DNA of 64,000 nt from Fodinibius saliphilus (GTDB lineage Bacteria; Bacteroidota; Rhodothermia; Balneolales; Balneolaceae): NCBI RefSeq assembly GCF_005869845.1, contig NZ_VAWF01000001.1, positions 1,178,001 through 1,242,000 of the forward strand, given 5' to 3'. The position numbers were made by a program, and so were the translations under genes. Under the pieces are notes generated by a model. It was not told the DNA's origin. It ran no database searches and saw only the letters and a program-made list of their open reading frames with translations. Of the stretch, positions 18,501-26,978 are shown piece by piece (the stretch's first letter is position 1; every line of letters starts with the position of its first letter).

Positions 18501-20128
18501 GCCCCGCCAAAAAATATTTCCACTTTGTTGAGGTTGTAAAAAGCAATAACAAAATCATCAATACCGTCATTATTGAGATCGCCTACTTCTTCTGTTGCTG
18601 CCACCCTGCTATAGAAATTTTCCAGGGGATATTGATGGAAGGTTGAGCTGTGACTTTCACTGCCACTTTGAATACCTGCCAGAATGCGTCGGCCAATTGT
18701 TGGAGTAGAAATGTCAAACTCACCATGCCCAATCACTGCATCATCCACTCCATCACCGGTAAGATCGCCAAATCCTCCATGGGGATTAAATTCTGCCCTC
18801 CACTCCCAATTCGAGCTATTATTACCGCTTAAGGTTACATCCAAGCTGAGCTTGGTATTCATATCGCCCGGGCCATAAGCGATATAGGCCTTTTCATTGG
18901 GATCGGTGGTATCGGCTATCACAAAGTCATCGATACCATCATTATTCATATCTCCCATGGGATACAGCGGACCATTAAACAAAGAAATAGGCGTATTCTG
19001 ATACTGTGAGTTGGTAGCATCATATGGCACCAAGTATTTGGGCTCTTCCCAATTGTGACCTACAAATATCTCCAGATAACTATCACCATTGTAATCAAGA
19101 AGATTTAGCGTGCTCGATTCAGCCGACTGTAAAAAAGCGTTGTATGAAAAGCTTTGTTCTGTTGTCACAGCATCAGAAGGAAACATGGATTGGGCAGTAG
19201 TATCTATCTCAAAAATCTTGATCTGGCCATCAGAATCGGGGTATCCGCTGAGCTCAACAATCTCTGAAATGGAATCTCCATCTATGTCATCAACAGCAAC
19301 ACTTTTATTGTTATTCGTTAATAGTCCGCTAAACATTTGTGGACTAAAATCGGTGCTTTGCAAAGTGCGTCCCCATGTAATAGAAAAGTCGCCATTATAG
19401 GTCGAATACATGAAAACATCATCAAAACCATCATTATTTATATCATTAAATGCGAGCATATTTTCTTGTATGCCCTGGAGCACAACGGATGTTTTTTGGT
19501 AACCTGAAGGGGAACCCGTATAAATATAGGGAGTGTCATCATTGTTTGATGGATACTGTAGAAAGCCCGGCTCAAAAGCTACTGCATCCGCATAACCATC
19601 ACCGTTAATATCTCCTATCGGTACCAACCTCCGATAGATAATCTGATCGGGGGTACCAATGGTATTACCACCATAAAAAACAGCAGTTTTCCATACCTGA
19701 TCTTCCAGTGCAGCAGTACGCTCATCACGTGCTGGACTGCTTACGACATAATCATTTATACTGTTACCGGTTCCGCTGCTGTCACCGTTAATATTACCGG
19801 CGGGTTTACCCTGATCAAAGAGCACAAAGTTATTAGCAGGGTCAGTATTGGGATTCCTATTCCAACTTTGATCATTAATAAAAGCCGTATACTTTTCATT
19901 AAGCGTCGGCAGATCTACCCCGTTTTCAACAGGAGTCAATTCCCCATCATCGGATTCCAGATGGCGTTGTATCTGCTCCAGCTTCTTCTGATAGAAGGGC
20001 GGATTTATTTTCTCACTCCACGTCTTTTGTTGAGCCATAAGTTCGACAGGAATACTTAAAACAATCCCCAATACAATAAAATATACAGCGCAAAGGAGAG
20101 CTGAACGTTTACTGCAAATAGATTCCAT
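15572..20128 (-). CDS. FG-GAP/VCBS propeller surface protein with T9SS type A sorting domain
   Basis: A 1518-residue exported protein. Residues 1-33 are a signal peptide ending ELMAQ. Thirteen FG-GAP-type calcium-loop repeats (GDINGDGYADAV, NDINNDGFDDVF, GDMNNDGIDDFV and so on) span roughly residues 170-910, enough for about two integrin-alpha-like propellers. A fibronectin-like stretch follows, then two copies of a GWNL(I/V) module (EGWNLIGLPV and KGWNLVSGVG) each with a GYW motif. The C-terminus carries LEQNYPNPFNPTTQISY, ILGKRVATL and ASGLYLYRLKAG, the T9SS type A tail, so the protein should be exported by the type IX system and cleaved or anchored at the surface. Likely adhesion or polymer binding; no catalytic motif was seen. 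Confidence 0.9.
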   Translation of the reverse strand: MESICSKRSALLCAVYFIVLGIVLSIPVELMAQQKTWSEKINPPFYQKKLEQIQRHLESDDGELTPVENGVDLPTLNEKYTAFINDQSWNRNPNTDPANNFVLFDQGKPAGNINGDSSGTGNSINDYVVSSPARDERTAALEDQVWKTAVFYGGNTIGTPDQIIYRRLVPIGDINGDGYADAVAFEPGFLQYPSNNDDTPYIYTGSPSGYQKTSVVLQGIQENMLAFNDINNDGFDDVFMYSTYNGDFSITWGRTLQSTDFSPQMFSGLLTNNNKSVAVDDIDGDSISEIVELSGYPDSDGQIKIFEIDTTAQSMFPSDAVTTEQSFSYNAFLQSAESSTLNLLDYNGDSYLEIFVGHNWEEPKYLVPYDATNSQYQNTPISLFNGPLYPMGDMNNDGIDDFVIADTTDPNEKAYIAYGPGDMNTKLSLDVTLSGNNSSNWEWRAEFNPHGGFGDLTGDGVDDAVIGHGEFDISTPTIGRRILAGIQSGSESHSSTFHQYPLENFYSRVAATEEVGDLNNDGIDDFVIAFYNLNKVEIFFGGATLSSTPDKTINLNYNPRGIAGGDFNDDGVADLVIPGVNEDQTSATISIFFGGSSMDVTADNTFSASNFQSVDYPALVNAENIGDVNNDGIEDFLIGSGSAANALPPDSLYDREYINDVYLFFGNSTIGSQTAPDITISVAPPSTQYMSAGESGAGLGDINADGIDDFAVGAPFAGTQTNSSVGEAYIYHGTGSPSFSSPDVTLTAPQSTSGFGLGIAAGDFTGDGHNDIAVSALSAYSEMTNTPPLVYIYNGGTAFDTQYDRSLAIPDFTFTNGADDNGVLAQNRGQIETVADFTNDGRDELVVGTGSGNSHAALFTFNSANSLPEIAIKAPNKGSGLGGEHGMAVGDFNDDGEIDLVLAQPNDNNDAFQSSRVYRYTLPKPLAITKVEDVPDDQGNRIRVHAGGFFMDALSQDIYGFDSWSVWRMTENGDWTNLKTVSPSSEGAQFVDVTVNKNQPTNVDSVDNSYVFRLEIFESGVGVIARSDTAIGRAYDNLAPASVSSVSLNEENGEKVISWQPEGYQDIGEYLVYETDAAGSAVKKVLGRSTSNNYLLQSSFEGVHNFGVKARDVNNNIGAASVPVAGIFSQTQSYNLTEGWNLIGLPVDAAQTDIDSLMSVVSNGAVYEYNGTYQQVESIKAGQGYWMKISAQDLRELTGLPETELTLNLKKGWNLVSGVGGALDVTDIKDQNNVIVPGTIYSFDQSYAQTDTIRPGVGYWLRASDAASITLTHPELLTSSTVAKEKSSFAKTSKEVEDTFDKVIISAGKHQRTLYFGGSLAETAIRASYLLPPLPPGKVFDARFKNGSTLIEDDRLYIEINKLPGTTVKLETKVESLANYDSFVVKEFGDGQLLKEYTVAANKEVTLAGSETDLVQMAPARGASLSDSKIPDSFKLEQNYPNPFNPTTQISYSVPQTAEVTLEVFNILGKRVATLIDEQKQPGTYKVTFNGSNLASGLYLYRLKAGSYVATRKLILAK

Positions 20129-20568
20129 AACTGATACCCGGTCATTATGTTAGTTTTAAAACAATGCAGCCGTACATATTAGCTTTTACTTAATACCCAA
20201 TATCGTTGTAATAGCCGGCCTTTACTGTAAAATGTTTTGGTAGTAAATGGATCTTTACTTAAACCCAATTATCGGCGGTAAAGAACAAAATATTAAGGAG
20301 TCAACAGGAAGGCTTGGCCCATATACTTAACCTACCTTTTACTAAACTGTACCCCTTTTCAATATGGCCCCGTTACCTAAATTTGCCACAACTACATAAT
20401 CTTCATAACATCTCTAAAAGTCAAAAATATGAGCGCTTTCCCTTACAAAGGTTCTATTCTTTCAAAATCTCTCAAAGCGATGCTATAAAAAACTTTGGAA
20501 GAAAGAGAACAAACACTCATATATAAAAAAATTGGGCTCTTATTCGGTCGTTGTTCCACCGCAGCAGA
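20129..20568. other. Intergenic stretch upstream of the FG-GAP gene
   Basis: AT-rich and without a protein-like frame. It must hold the minus-strand promoter of the FG-GAP gene. I see no clear operator, hairpin or repeat. Confidence 0.5.
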
Positions 20569-21183
20569 CTACGATTTTTTATTCTCCTGACCTACATCCA
20601 ACAGTTTCTGAAGGCGAGGTTCCAGCTCTTTCTTGGTAAGAGCGCCCACCGCAAAATACTGAAGGTTCCCTTTGGGACCAATGATATATGTAGTAGGTAC
20701 CCCCATAGTAGGTCCGTATTTATCCATAATTGTGCCATCATCTATCACCATAGGATAATTAACATCATACTTATCCATAAATGGCTTCACCACCGACTCG
20801 CCCTGCTCATCAATCGAAACCCCCAGCACGAGCAGCCCCTTCTCTTTGTATTTATTATAAAGATCTACAAAATCTGGCGTCTCTTCCTCACAGGGCGCGC
20901 ACCAAGTAGCCCATATATTAAGCATAATAACCTTACCCCTGTGGTTTGACAGCTGAAAGGAGTCGCCGTTGATAAGGGTAACCTTAAAATCGTTGGCCTC
21001 TGCTTCTGCCTGTGCCGGATAGAGCGTTGCCGAATAGGGATCTAGCTGCTCAAGCGGTTCTTTAGGAGTTGATTTCTTTTTTTCTTTGCCGTTGTTACAA
21101 CCGACCAGTAATAAACCGACAGCCAAAATAACCATCGTAGAAAAAGAAATTCGTGAAGTCTTAAACATATGTATCAGTTCCAT
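20569..21183 (-). CDS. TlpA/ResA-like thioredoxin-fold lipoprotein
   Basis: A membrane-anchored thiol-disulfide oxidoreductase of 204 residues. The lipobox LLVGC is at residues 25-29; the redox motif WCAPC places the active cysteines at 95 and 98; the cis-proline region is VPTTYIIGP. The fold is that of TlpA/ResA proteins, which reduce disulfides in periplasmic proteins such as apocytochromes. Met6 (start at 21168) would give a more natural signal peptide than Met1. It follows the DUF411 gene by 9 bp; the pair may handle copper or thiol chemistry in the periplasm. Confidence 0.9.
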   Translation of the reverse strand: MELIHMFKTSRISFSTMVILAVGLLLVGCNNGKEKKKSTPKEPLEQLDPYSATLYPAQAEAEANDFKVTLINGDSFQLSNHRGKVIMLNIWATWCAPCEEETPDFVDLYNKYKEKGLLVLGVSIDEQGESVVKPFMDKYDVNYPMVIDDGTIMDKYGPTMGVPTTYIIGPKGNLQYFAVGALTKKELEPRLQKLLDVGQENKKS

Positions 21184-21192
21184 CTTTTAACC

Positions 21193-21669
21193 TTAATGCT
21201 GGGCAAAAACTTCGGTACTGCCGTCATTCTTAAGCAATAGCACGTCATAGGGTTCATTAAGTGCCGTATTCATACCCGGCGAACTTGCCGGCATTCCCGG
21301 CACTACTAATCCCCTGGCATCGGGTTGTTCGCGAAGCAAGCGCATAATATCTTCGGCGGGCACATGTCCTTCAACCACATAATCACCGACAATTGCAGTA
21401 TGACAAGCACCCATATTCCGGGGAATACCCTGCTCTGCTTTTACGGCATTAAGGTTCTGGGCATTGATACTTTTTACAGTATATCCACTGCCCTGCATAT
21501 AATCTGCCCACTTCTCACAACACATACAGCCTTCATTTTTATACATCACTACATCAGCCTGCTGCTGGTTGGGCTGGTTGGCGTAATAATCGTTGATAAT
21601 ATACCAGATGGCACCACCGGCTACGAGGATAACGGCACCGGCATAGGCTAAGAATCGAGAAGGTTTCAT
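21193..21669 (-). CDS. DUF411 metal-binding protein
   Basis: A 158-residue protein with an N-terminal membrane segment (residues about 6-27) that anchors it in the inner membrane or is cleaved. The DUF411 core has a CMCCEKW cluster after VVMYKNEGC, then GACHTAIVGDYVVEGHVP and VPGMPASSPGM. Members of this family occur next to copper-handling genes and are thought to bind metal through the cysteines and methionines. It is the first gene of a two-gene unit with the TlpA-like protein. A copper role is inferred from the family. Confidence 0.88.
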   Translation of the reverse strand: MKPSRFLAYAGAVILVAGGAIWYIINDYYANQPNQQQADVVMYKNEGCMCCEKWADYMQGSGYTVKSINAQNLNAVKAEQGIPRNMGACHTAIVGDYVVEGHVPAEDIMRLLREQPDARGLVVPGMPASSPGMNTALNEPYDVLLLKNDGSTEVFAQH

Positions 21670-21838
21670 GAAAATAATGGGTTTAACTTTGAATCAATAT
21701 TTAAAAAATATGGCTCGTAACTTACCACTAATTTATAGAGATGGCTAACGCCAATTCTACTTGTATATTATTTAAATAAACGCAAAAAAATGTAATAGAA
21801 GTTGTTACCATAATGGCTCAAAAAAATAGAACTCCCCG

Positions 21839-21870
21839 TTGTAGAAGTGCTGGAATATATGTTATATTTG
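21839..21870 (+). promoter_or_regulatory. Predicted Bacteroidota-type promoter of tRNA-Leu
   Basis: TATATTTG at 21863-21870 matches the -7 consensus TAnnTTTG, and a TTG at 21839-21841 lies 21 bp upstream in the -33 position. Transcription would begin a little before the tRNA at 21894. Confidence 0.55.
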
Positions 21871-21893
21871 GGACCGTTATAAAATGACATACT

Positions 21894-21978
21894 GCCCGAG
21901 TGGCGGAATTGGTAGACGCGCCGGATTCAAAATCCGGTGGCCATTGCGGTCGTGTCGGTTCGAGTCCGACCTCGGGTA
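21894..21978 (+). tRNA. tRNA-Leu (anticodon CAA)
   Basis: The acceptor arms GCCCGAG (21894-21900) and CTCGGGT (21971-21977) pair with one G-T wobble, followed by discriminator A. The D arm contains GGAATTGGTAGAC. The anticodon arm CCGGA-TTCAAAA-TCCGG gives CAA, reading UUG. There is a class II long variable arm and a GGTTCGAGTCC T arm. The CCA end is not encoded. Confidence 0.95.
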
Positions 21979-22224
21979 CTCAAAGCTAGGTTCTTATATA
22001 AAAGAGCTTAGCTTTTTTTTGTTAGAAGATCACCCTTTAAAAAAGGTAAAACAGGTTTCATATAACTGGACACTCTCTTCTTCCTACCCTTAGCTTCATA
22101 TTCATCCAATAATCTTCTTATACAAACCTTTTCCTCACTCTGCAATGCAAGATGAGCAGCCACAACTGGTTTTTGTGATCGTGGACAGTTTACCACTCCT
22201 GCATTAGAACTTTGGCAACTCAAA
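21979..22224. other. Stretch after tRNA-Leu with no supported gene
   Basis: Contains the tRNA terminator. A 71-codon minus-strand frame (22008-22223) needs a TTG start and has no known match, so it is not called. The whole area to 22764 looks like old, decayed accessory DNA next to a tRNA gene, a common integration site; I see no att repeat of the tRNA end. Confidence 0.4.
21982..22020 (+). terminator. Terminator of tRNA-Leu
   Basis: AAAGCTAGG and CTTAGCTTT form an imperfect 9-bp stem immediately followed by a run of eight or more T. Confidence 0.6.
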
Positions 22225-22593
22225 ATGCTACCATTACTGATTTATTATCTAATAACATCATATTTCATTCATCCTGAAAATATAAACTCATTATCAAGCT
22301 TCTACACCGCCCTGATACTTAGTCTCGGGATCTTTGGCTGTTCTTCTCCATCGGAGGCAAAACGAGCTTAAAATGGAAAAGTTAAAAACCAAATCCACTG
22401 GGCTATGGAGATGTTTCTCTATCCAAAAAACGACTCTCCTAATGTTCTATCGATTGTTAGTTCTCCAGTAGTTAGCTGATACATGCCCTAAAAGACTACG
22501 TCGTTAACTATCCTTGATGAAGCTAAGATAACAATTGAAGAACGAACACTTGAAGGGGTTACTGGTACCATACTAGTTAAAGTATACAATTAA
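22225..22593 (+). pseudogene. Decayed small lipoprotein gene with in-frame stops
   Basis: One frame reads through the whole segment. It has a lipoprotein-like signal (FYTALILSLGIFGC), then SSPSEAKRA, then TAA (22369-22371), then a protein-like stretch containing VKNQIHWAMEMFLYPKNDS, then TGA and TAA close together, and finally a strand-rich end DEAKITIEERTLEGVTG...VKVYN with a terminal TAA at 22591. No frameshift is needed, only three stop codons. The family is not recognised. It lies just downstream of a tRNA in otherwise gene-poor DNA, as expected for old accessory sequence. The true original start is unclear; ATG 22225 opens the frame. Confidence 0.55.
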
Positions 22594-22764
22594 TAAAACT
22601 GAGCAGATCAAAATTACAGGCAGATTCAAGATTCTGAAATATAAATAATAACTGCTTTATCCAGTCCAATAAACTAGATCCCCCCCCGTTTGGGTTCTAA
22701 ATTTCTCCATTCCTTATCCATTTATGATTGAGTATCAGAAAAATAAATACGATATAAATATAAA

Positions 22765-22796
22765 AAGCCCTGACGTGATACATGATGTCAGGGCTT
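22765..22796 (-). terminator. Strong terminator of the lipoprotein gene at 22870
   Basis: AAGCCCTGAC and GTCAGGGCTT form a perfect 10-bp stem with a 12-nt loop. Read on the minus strand it is followed by TTTTTA, placing it 73 bp after the stop of the minus-strand lipoprotein gene. Confidence 0.8.
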
Positions 22797-22869
22797 AAAT
22801 TATTGAGCTATACTCAAGTCCAAGACTAGTCATTACAGTGAGTGTGATTAAACTCAATACTCATTTATT

Positions 22870-23970
22870 TCACTTGCCAGCTGTATTGCCGAAAGGTACA
22901 GTGAATGTTTTCAGCATTCCTTTTGCATCGGGATCAGGCACTTCCGCTATCCATGCATAATCACCGGGTTTCAACTTAATTTTAAAATACGCCTTATTAC
23001 CACCTAACATTTCCATTGCTCCTCCCAGGAAAGTAGCTCCGTCGGGGGCACGGTTTACGAGACCGTCCATTTCAGTCCAGTCCATCCAGGTTCCCAGTTC
23101 GTCAAGCAACTGCGAATTATACCCATTTTCAAAATATACCAGCTGAACATTATGGCCTAAAAGGTGTTCATAACCAAAAGGCGGTTGTTCCCCGAAATGA
23201 ATGGCAACGGTATGCGCCCCGGGACGTACAAGGTCTGGGTTTTCTATTCCTGATTGTGAAACCATAACGTCCATAGTAGCTCGTGGTTCCCGTTCACCAG
23301 AAGACTGCCCCGTTACGGTAATCATTTCAAGCATCCCGTTATAGGAATGGAATTCACCATTTTCATCCCTTACATAACATTCGGCAATATAAACCCCTTC
23401 CGTGAGATGCACTGTCGTCTCTGATATCTGTCCCGGTGATGTGATTCCGGGCCCACCAACCGTCACAGCATTAGGGAACCAGGGGGCGGAAGACAGCACC
23501 GCACTAAATAAATTATTCACAAAGACTCCAAAACTGATATCACCGTTTATATAAGGATTCCATTCTGCTTGAAAAGGAGCAGTTACCGTTTGATACCAGT
23601 GTTCCAGAAGTGTTTGGTTAGCAGACTCGGCGGCATCAATCGCTGCCTGCGGTACTTTATATAGTAAAAAGAAGTGATCAGCATGAGTGGCATTATTTAA
23701 ACGAAAGTGTATCCATCCTTCCGGCACTTCATTTATATTCAGGTTAAATAGGTGTTCATTGGAATCGTGGTTGTGCTCGGTGGTTATTTCTACCACATTT
23801 GGCCCGCCTTTTACAACAAATTTTGACTCCTGTTTACTTATCTCATTACTCTCACCGTTTTCTTCGTCAAAAGAAACACTTTGAAAGTCAGAGCAACCTG
23901 ATAACAGCATTAAGAATACTACCAAAAAAGCTGTAAGTCGCTGATGAAAGAACCATGTTAGATATTTCAT
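22870..23970 (-). CDS. Lipoprotein of unknown function, two-domain beta-rich
   Basis: The ATG at 23970 starts a clear lipoprotein signal (FLVVFLMLLSGC) and gives 366 residues; an upstream in-frame start at 24024 only adds a non-signal extension. The mature part opens with a short acidic and His-containing stretch (TEHNHDSNEH) and two halves that each look like a beta-sandwich: one with PEGWIHFRLNNATHADH, one with GAHTVAIHFGEQPPFGYEH and a final PGDYAWIAEVPDP. I do not recognise the family. It is transcribed away from the SARP-like regulator gene, with 116 bp between the two starts, which suggests regulation by that protein. Confidence 0.75.
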   Translation of the reverse strand: MKYLTWFFHQRLTAFLVVFLMLLSGCSDFQSVSFDEENGESNEISKQESKFVVKGGPNVVEITTEHNHDSNEHLFNLNINEVPEGWIHFRLNNATHADHFFLLYKVPQAAIDAAESANQTLLEHWYQTVTAPFQAEWNPYINGDISFGVFVNNLFSAVLSSAPWFPNAVTVGGPGITSPGQISETTVHLTEGVYIAECYVRDENGEFHSYNGMLEMITVTGQSSGEREPRATMDVMVSQSGIENPDLVRPGAHTVAIHFGEQPPFGYEHLLGHNVQLVYFENGYNSQLLDELGTWMDWTEMDGLVNRAPDGATFLGGAMEMLGGNKAYFKIKLKPGDYAWIAEVPDPDAKGMLKTFTVPFGNTAGK

Positions 23971-24086
23971 AAAACCTCGTTTTAAGTGAATAGATTTTAG
24001 TTCAGCAACATAATAAGGAAGCACTCTTTGTTTAATCCGTTTTTCCTCTTAGATTGCAACTAAGAGAGAACTTATTCTATTGTGTT

Positions 24087-26495
24087 ATGGTTAACTTTCG
24101 CATTCTTGGCTCCATATCCCTCCAGAAAGACAACGAAGAGTATGGTCACACTTTTTTAAATGGTCCAAAGAAACTAGCTCTTTTCACCTATTTGGTGCTG
24201 GCACGCCCACGCGGGTATCACAGAAGAGATAGGTTAATAGCTATTTTTTGGCCCGAGATAGGGCAAAAAAATGCCAGAAATGCGCTCAGTAACCTTCTTT
24301 ATAATATTCGGGATGCCCTGGGAAAGGAAACTATAATTAATAGAGGCACGGAAGAAATAGCCATAAATAGCGATCTGGTACAGTGTGATGCCATAGAATT
24401 TGAGAAGGCATTGGATAAAGGGCAATTCAGGAAATCAGTTAACCTTTATAAGGGGGATCTACTCCAAGGCTTTCATGTAAAAAATACTTCAAATCATTTT
24501 CAGGACTGGCTTGATATAGAAAGGAACAGACTCCGAAAACGGGCAGCTGATGGATACATTTCATTTTCTAATGAATTAGAAGAGAATGGTAACATCAGCC
24601 ATGCAGTTGAGATGGCTGCAAAAGCGATAGAATTACAACCTTTGTCCCCGAAACACCAAAGCAGTTATTTGGAACTGTTGCTTAGCAATGATCTAAAGAT
24701 TAGTGCTATAAGAGCCTATGAGAAATATAAATTGCATTTGGAAAAAGAGTTAGGGGTACAACCTCCTGATGACCTGCAGGTACTTGCCAGAAAACTAAAA
24801 AGTCAATATTCATCTCCCAAAACACAAGAAGTAGAATTACCACGGGCCGTAGAAAATCCCCAACTTCCCTTCCCTGTTGAAAAATCGAAGGCCAACACTG
24901 CCGATAAGAATACAAGAAAAATCAACGGGGGATCGGGGCCCACTCCCTTCACATCCCAGTATGAAAAACGGAATTACTGGCTGCTAGGTATAATTACTGC
25001 TGGAATCCTGGTTCTGATAGCAGGAATTTATACTTGGAGCTGGCAGCCAAACCAACAACATGCCGGCGTAATTGGCCAAGATCATACGGTAGCCGTTTTG
25101 CCATTCACATACATCAATGCACCGGACAGCATTGATTATTTTAGCATCGGAATGACAGAAGAGATCCTTACTAAGTTAGCACGTATTCCCGACCTCTCGG
25201 TGATCTCTCGAACTTCGGTAATGCAATACCAGGGACAAAAAAAAGATATTCGTCAAATTGCCCGTGAACTTGGTGTTAACGCGGTTGTTGAGGGGAGCGT
25301 GCAAAAGGCCGGGAACGATATCAGGATTACCGCTAAATTAATAAATGCCCGAACAGGGCATAACATATGGACGAAAAGCTACGATAGAAGAATGAAAAAC
25401 ATTCTTTTAGTACAGAGTGAGGTTGCAACTCATATAGCAAATAGGCTCCAGGCTGAATTGCTGCCAACAAAACTTCAGAATAGTTCCAACCAGAGAGATG
25501 TCAATAATACGGCTTATCACCTTTATCTGAGAGGTAAGTATTTGATGGATATGAATGAACCCAGCAATATTTTTAATGCCGTTGATTACTTTGAACAATC
25601 TATTGAAATAGACACTACATTTGCTCCGGCCTATTCTGAATTAGCATTGGCATTTCAACGTCTGGGCCGAATTTCCAGATTCGATAAAGATGTGATAGGA
25701 GTTGATGGAATATCTATTGAAAACGCATCAAGCCTAGCAATGAAAACTTCTGAAAAAGCTCTTTCTCTTGATTCAACAATGGTGAATGCTTACTTGGTAC
25801 AGGCCATTGTCTCCGGGTATTGGTATAGAGATTGGATAAAGAGTAGAAGTTCATTCGAACGGGCATTGGAATTGAATCCCAGCCATAGTGAATCATTGGT
25901 TGAATATGGATGGTATCATCTTAGAATGGGCAATATAAATGAAGCCTTGATTCAAATGAAGAAAGCAGTAAACCTTGATCCGGTCTCATGGGCTAGCCAT
26001 CACGGCTTAGGTTATGCCTATTACTGTGCACGTAATTATGAAAATGCCATTATAGAGCTGGAGACTTCTCTAAAACTTGGCAGCTTATATCCCAATACAA
26101 AAAAGTATTTGAGTACGGCCCGTTTAAAACGGAGCCAACAACTGTTTAATAAGGGCAGAGAAGCAGAAGCCATTGCATTGATTGAAAATGCGAATACGAT
26201 GCTTAATGAAATATGGGGACATAATACCGGCTGGGAAAAAACCATTATCTCTGCAGCTATGGGTAAAAGAACTGAAACGCTCAAAAGCTTTGACAATGAA
26301 TCTTTGCCAATAGCTCCACGCCTCTATTCTTCACTATTAATTGGTGAGACCGAAATTGCATTACGACTTATTGATCAGAATTTAAGATTTAATCATCGCG
26401 TATTTAAGGATCCCATTTTCGATTCAATTCGTAACGATATAAGATTTAAGAACTTAGTTGAAAAGAAACTTGAACGAAAAGTTGATGTCCTTTAA
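24087..26495 (+). CDS. Membrane-bound SARP-like regulator: BTAD, TM, TolB/FlgO-like domain and TPRs
   Basis: About 802 residues from ATG 24087 (VNFRILGSI), a better start than 24054. The N-terminus is a winged-helix of the OmpR/SARP type (FLNGPKKLALFTYLVLARP) followed by a BTAD repeat domain with RAYEKYKLHLEKELGVQPP, so it should bind DNA. A single membrane segment (YWLLGIITAGILVLIAGIY) lies near residue 300. Outside it is a TolB/FlgO-like domain (VAVLPFTYIN... IARELGVNAVVEGSVQ) and then TPR repeats. This layout is typical of one-component regulators that sense envelope state and act on DNA at the membrane. Likely targets are the divergent lipoprotein and perhaps the zinc genes downstream. 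Confidence 0.88.
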   Translation: MVNFRILGSISLQKDNEEYGHTFLNGPKKLALFTYLVLARPRGYHRRDRLIAIFWPEIGQKNARNALSNLLYNIRDALGKETIINRGTEEIAINSDLVQCDAIEFEKALDKGQFRKSVNLYKGDLLQGFHVKNTSNHFQDWLDIERNRLRKRAADGYISFSNELEENGNISHAVEMAAKAIELQPLSPKHQSSYLELLLSNDLKISAIRAYEKYKLHLEKELGVQPPDDLQVLARKLKSQYSSPKTQEVELPRAVENPQLPFPVEKSKANTADKNTRKINGGSGPTPFTSQYEKRNYWLLGIITAGILVLIAGIYTWSWQPNQQHAGVIGQDHTVAVLPFTYINAPDSIDYFSIGMTEEILTKLARIPDLSVISRTSVMQYQGQKKDIRQIARELGVNAVVEGSVQKAGNDIRITAKLINARTGHNIWTKSYDRRMKNILLVQSEVATHIANRLQAELLPTKLQNSSNQRDVNNTAYHLYLRGKYLMDMNEPSNIFNAVDYFEQSIEIDTTFAPAYSELALAFQRLGRISRFDKDVIGVDGISIENASSLAMKTSEKALSLDSTMVNAYLVQAIVSGYWYRDWIKSRSSFERALELNPSHSESLVEYGWYHLRMGNINEALIQMKKAVNLDPVSWASHHGLGYAYYCARNYENAIIELETSLKLGSLYPNTKKYLSTARLKRSQQLFNKGREAEAIALIENANTMLNEIWGHNTGWEKTIISAAMGKRTETLKSFDNESLPIAPRLYSSLLIGETEIALRLIDQNLRFNHRVFKDPIFDSIRNDIRFKNLVEKKLERKVDVL

Positions 26496-26568
26496 ATACT
26501 AAACAAATGTTTCCTACCTGATTTTTAAAAAACTTATGCATACGTGGTTTATGAAAATCGTTGCGTAC

Positions 26569-26841
26569 TTATGGGCCTGCTATCGTCGGTTCCCAGCACC
26601 CGAAGGTGCTGTTGCCCACCAGGTTGATGTGGAAAAGACTCCCGTCTTTGATCACCACCAGTGACTGTCGTCCATCACGTAGAACTGCCAAGACCCCCTT
26701 TCAGTTTTTTGAGGATGCATTAACCGTCGCCGTTGTAGTTGACAATGACCGTGTTCCCGCTGGCCAGGGCAAATTGGGAACGAGTAGTTGCGTTAACGGT
26801 TTGATATAAAAACAGTAAAAGAAAACTATTTTAAATTTCAT
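26569..26841 (-). pseudogene. Frameshifted remnant of a small secreted protein gene
   Basis: On the minus strand an ATG at 26841 begins a signal-like MKFKIVFFYCFY. After a frame change there is TVNATTRSQFALASGNTV and IVNYNGDG then a stop, and after a further shift VLAVLRDGRQSLVVIKDG followed by SLFHINLVGNSTFGCW and EPTIAGP with its own stop at 26571-26569. The three pieces read as one small exported beta-rich protein broken by at least two frameshifts. Base composition is richer in G+C than the flanks, consistent with acquired DNA. Family unknown. Confidence 0.5.
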
Positions 26842-26978
26842 AAATCGTACGTAATATAAACGCTTATAAATTTACGTCAATTGTGACACACAACGATGTA
26901 GCATTTAATAAAAATTAAAAGTACTTCAATTGTAGATCGAACGTTAATTCGTAAATTGATTCTTCATAAATAAAAGAA

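Noticed and set aside
22008-22223. 71-codon minus-strand frame after tRNA-Leu
   Set aside because: It needs a TTG start, has no recognised match and lies over the tRNA terminator region.
21894-22870. Integrated element using tRNA-Leu as attachment site
   Set aside because: No integrase and no repeat of the tRNA 3' end could be found; only decayed sequence is present.
26561-26809. 82-codon plus-strand frame
   Set aside because: The coding-like signal in this area is on the minus strand as the frameshifted secreted protein remnant.
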